In this document: positions 54,729 through 54,833 of the stretch, in pieces | Numbering within the stretch: position 1 is the first letter of the stretch | Layout of the letters: each line of letters opens with the position of its first letter | Assembly (NCBI GenBank): GCA_023384095.1 | Contig: JAHDXT010000022.1 | Location: 1-54,833 of the forward strand | Origin: Hyphomicrobiaceae bacterium | Lineage (GTDB): Bacteria > Pseudomonadota > Alphaproteobacteria > Rhizobiales > Hyphomicrobiaceae | DNA length: 54,833 bases | Reading direction: 5' to 3' | The notes under the pieces: generated by a model | What the model was told of the DNA's origin: nothing | Databases searched by the model: none | What the model saw: the letters and a program-made list of their open reading frames with translations, nothing else | Program-made: the position numbers and the translations under genes

Positions 54729-54833
54729 GGGGGGGGGCCCCCGCCCCGCCGCCGCCCCGGGGGGGGGGGGGGGGGGGGGGCGCAGCTGCGGCCGGGGGGG
54801 GGGGGGCGGGGGGGGGTGGGGGTGAGGGCGGCG
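54729..54833. other. poly-G low-complexity contig end, probable artefact
   Basis: The last 105 bases consist mainly of long G-runs with a few C, T or A. No natural coding or regulatory sequence looks like this. It fits an assembly or sequencing artefact (such as poly-G from two-colour Illumina chemistry) at a contig end and should not be interpreted biologically. Confidence 0.85.

Overview
The window reads as a piece of chromosome from a high-GC (about two thirds G+C by eye) alphaproteobacterium, most likely of the Hyphomicrobiales (Rhizobiales) type. The lineage call is inference. It rests on the sucA-sucB-lpd and priA-atpH-atpA blocks, on a truncated globin, TRAP and RND gene set typical of these bacteria, and on a 33-residue peptide gene of a kind scattered through their genomes. 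I saw no rRNA, tRNA, CRISPR array, transposase or phage gene. The last 100 or so bases are a G-rich low-complexity tail that looks like a contig-end artefact.

Layout. 1-4371: an RND efflux pair (permease and adaptor, minus strand). 4736-10041: five minus-strand genes for a PaoABC-like molybdenum aldehyde oxidoreductase (2Fe-2S, FAD/4Fe-4S and Mo subunits), preceded by a cytochrome c and a Vgb-like beta-propeller. 10164-12789: nitronate monooxygenase, PAS protein, 5-formyl-THF cyclo-ligase and truncated globin, also minus strand. 12965-15621: molybdate importer modABC, divergent from the globin and well placed to supply the Mo enzyme. 15797-18029: a RiPP-precursor-like peptide gene, a PEBP-family protein and hypotheticals. 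18615-22953: a TRAP transporter (P-M-Q order) with two small membrane proteins. 23035-27153: a Cys-rich secreted protein and a three-gene TelA-like / DUF6384-like / coiled-coil operon of unknown function. 27180-28346: an amino-acid-oxidase-type flavoenzyme. 28420-31613: a CuA-containing heme-copper oxidase/NO-reductase cluster (subunit II, subunit I, SCO, small membrane protein). 31908-37167: aldehyde dehydrogenase, a tiny membrane peptide, a YbaL-type cation/proton antiporter and an EamA exporter. 37383-44811: TCA genes sucD, sucA, sucB and lpd, with a DUF2442 gene and a palindromic repeat inserted between sucB and lpd. 44848-49712: a glycosyltransferase, a XerC-type recombinase, a TPR protein and fructose-6-phosphate aldolase. 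50010-54656: priA, atpH and atpA; the contig ends before atpG.

How it fits together. The most interesting block is 28420-31689. The subunit I gene keeps all six histidine ligands of a heme-copper oxidase but has Asn where the active-site cross-linked Tyr is expected. Its partner carries a complete CuA site, and the order matches the norSY-senC-orf1 (sNOR) layout described in Nitrosomonas. An FNR/NnrR-like dyad lies at a suitable distance upstream. With the truncated globin and the inverted repeat in front of it, this suggests a nitric-oxide or low-oxygen response. The second unexplained system is the coiled-coil operon at 23529-27153. The third is the orphan RiPP-like peptide at 15797. Several palindromic repeat elements (42856-42991, 48816-49054, 49778-49930, 54659-54688) sit between housekeeping genes.
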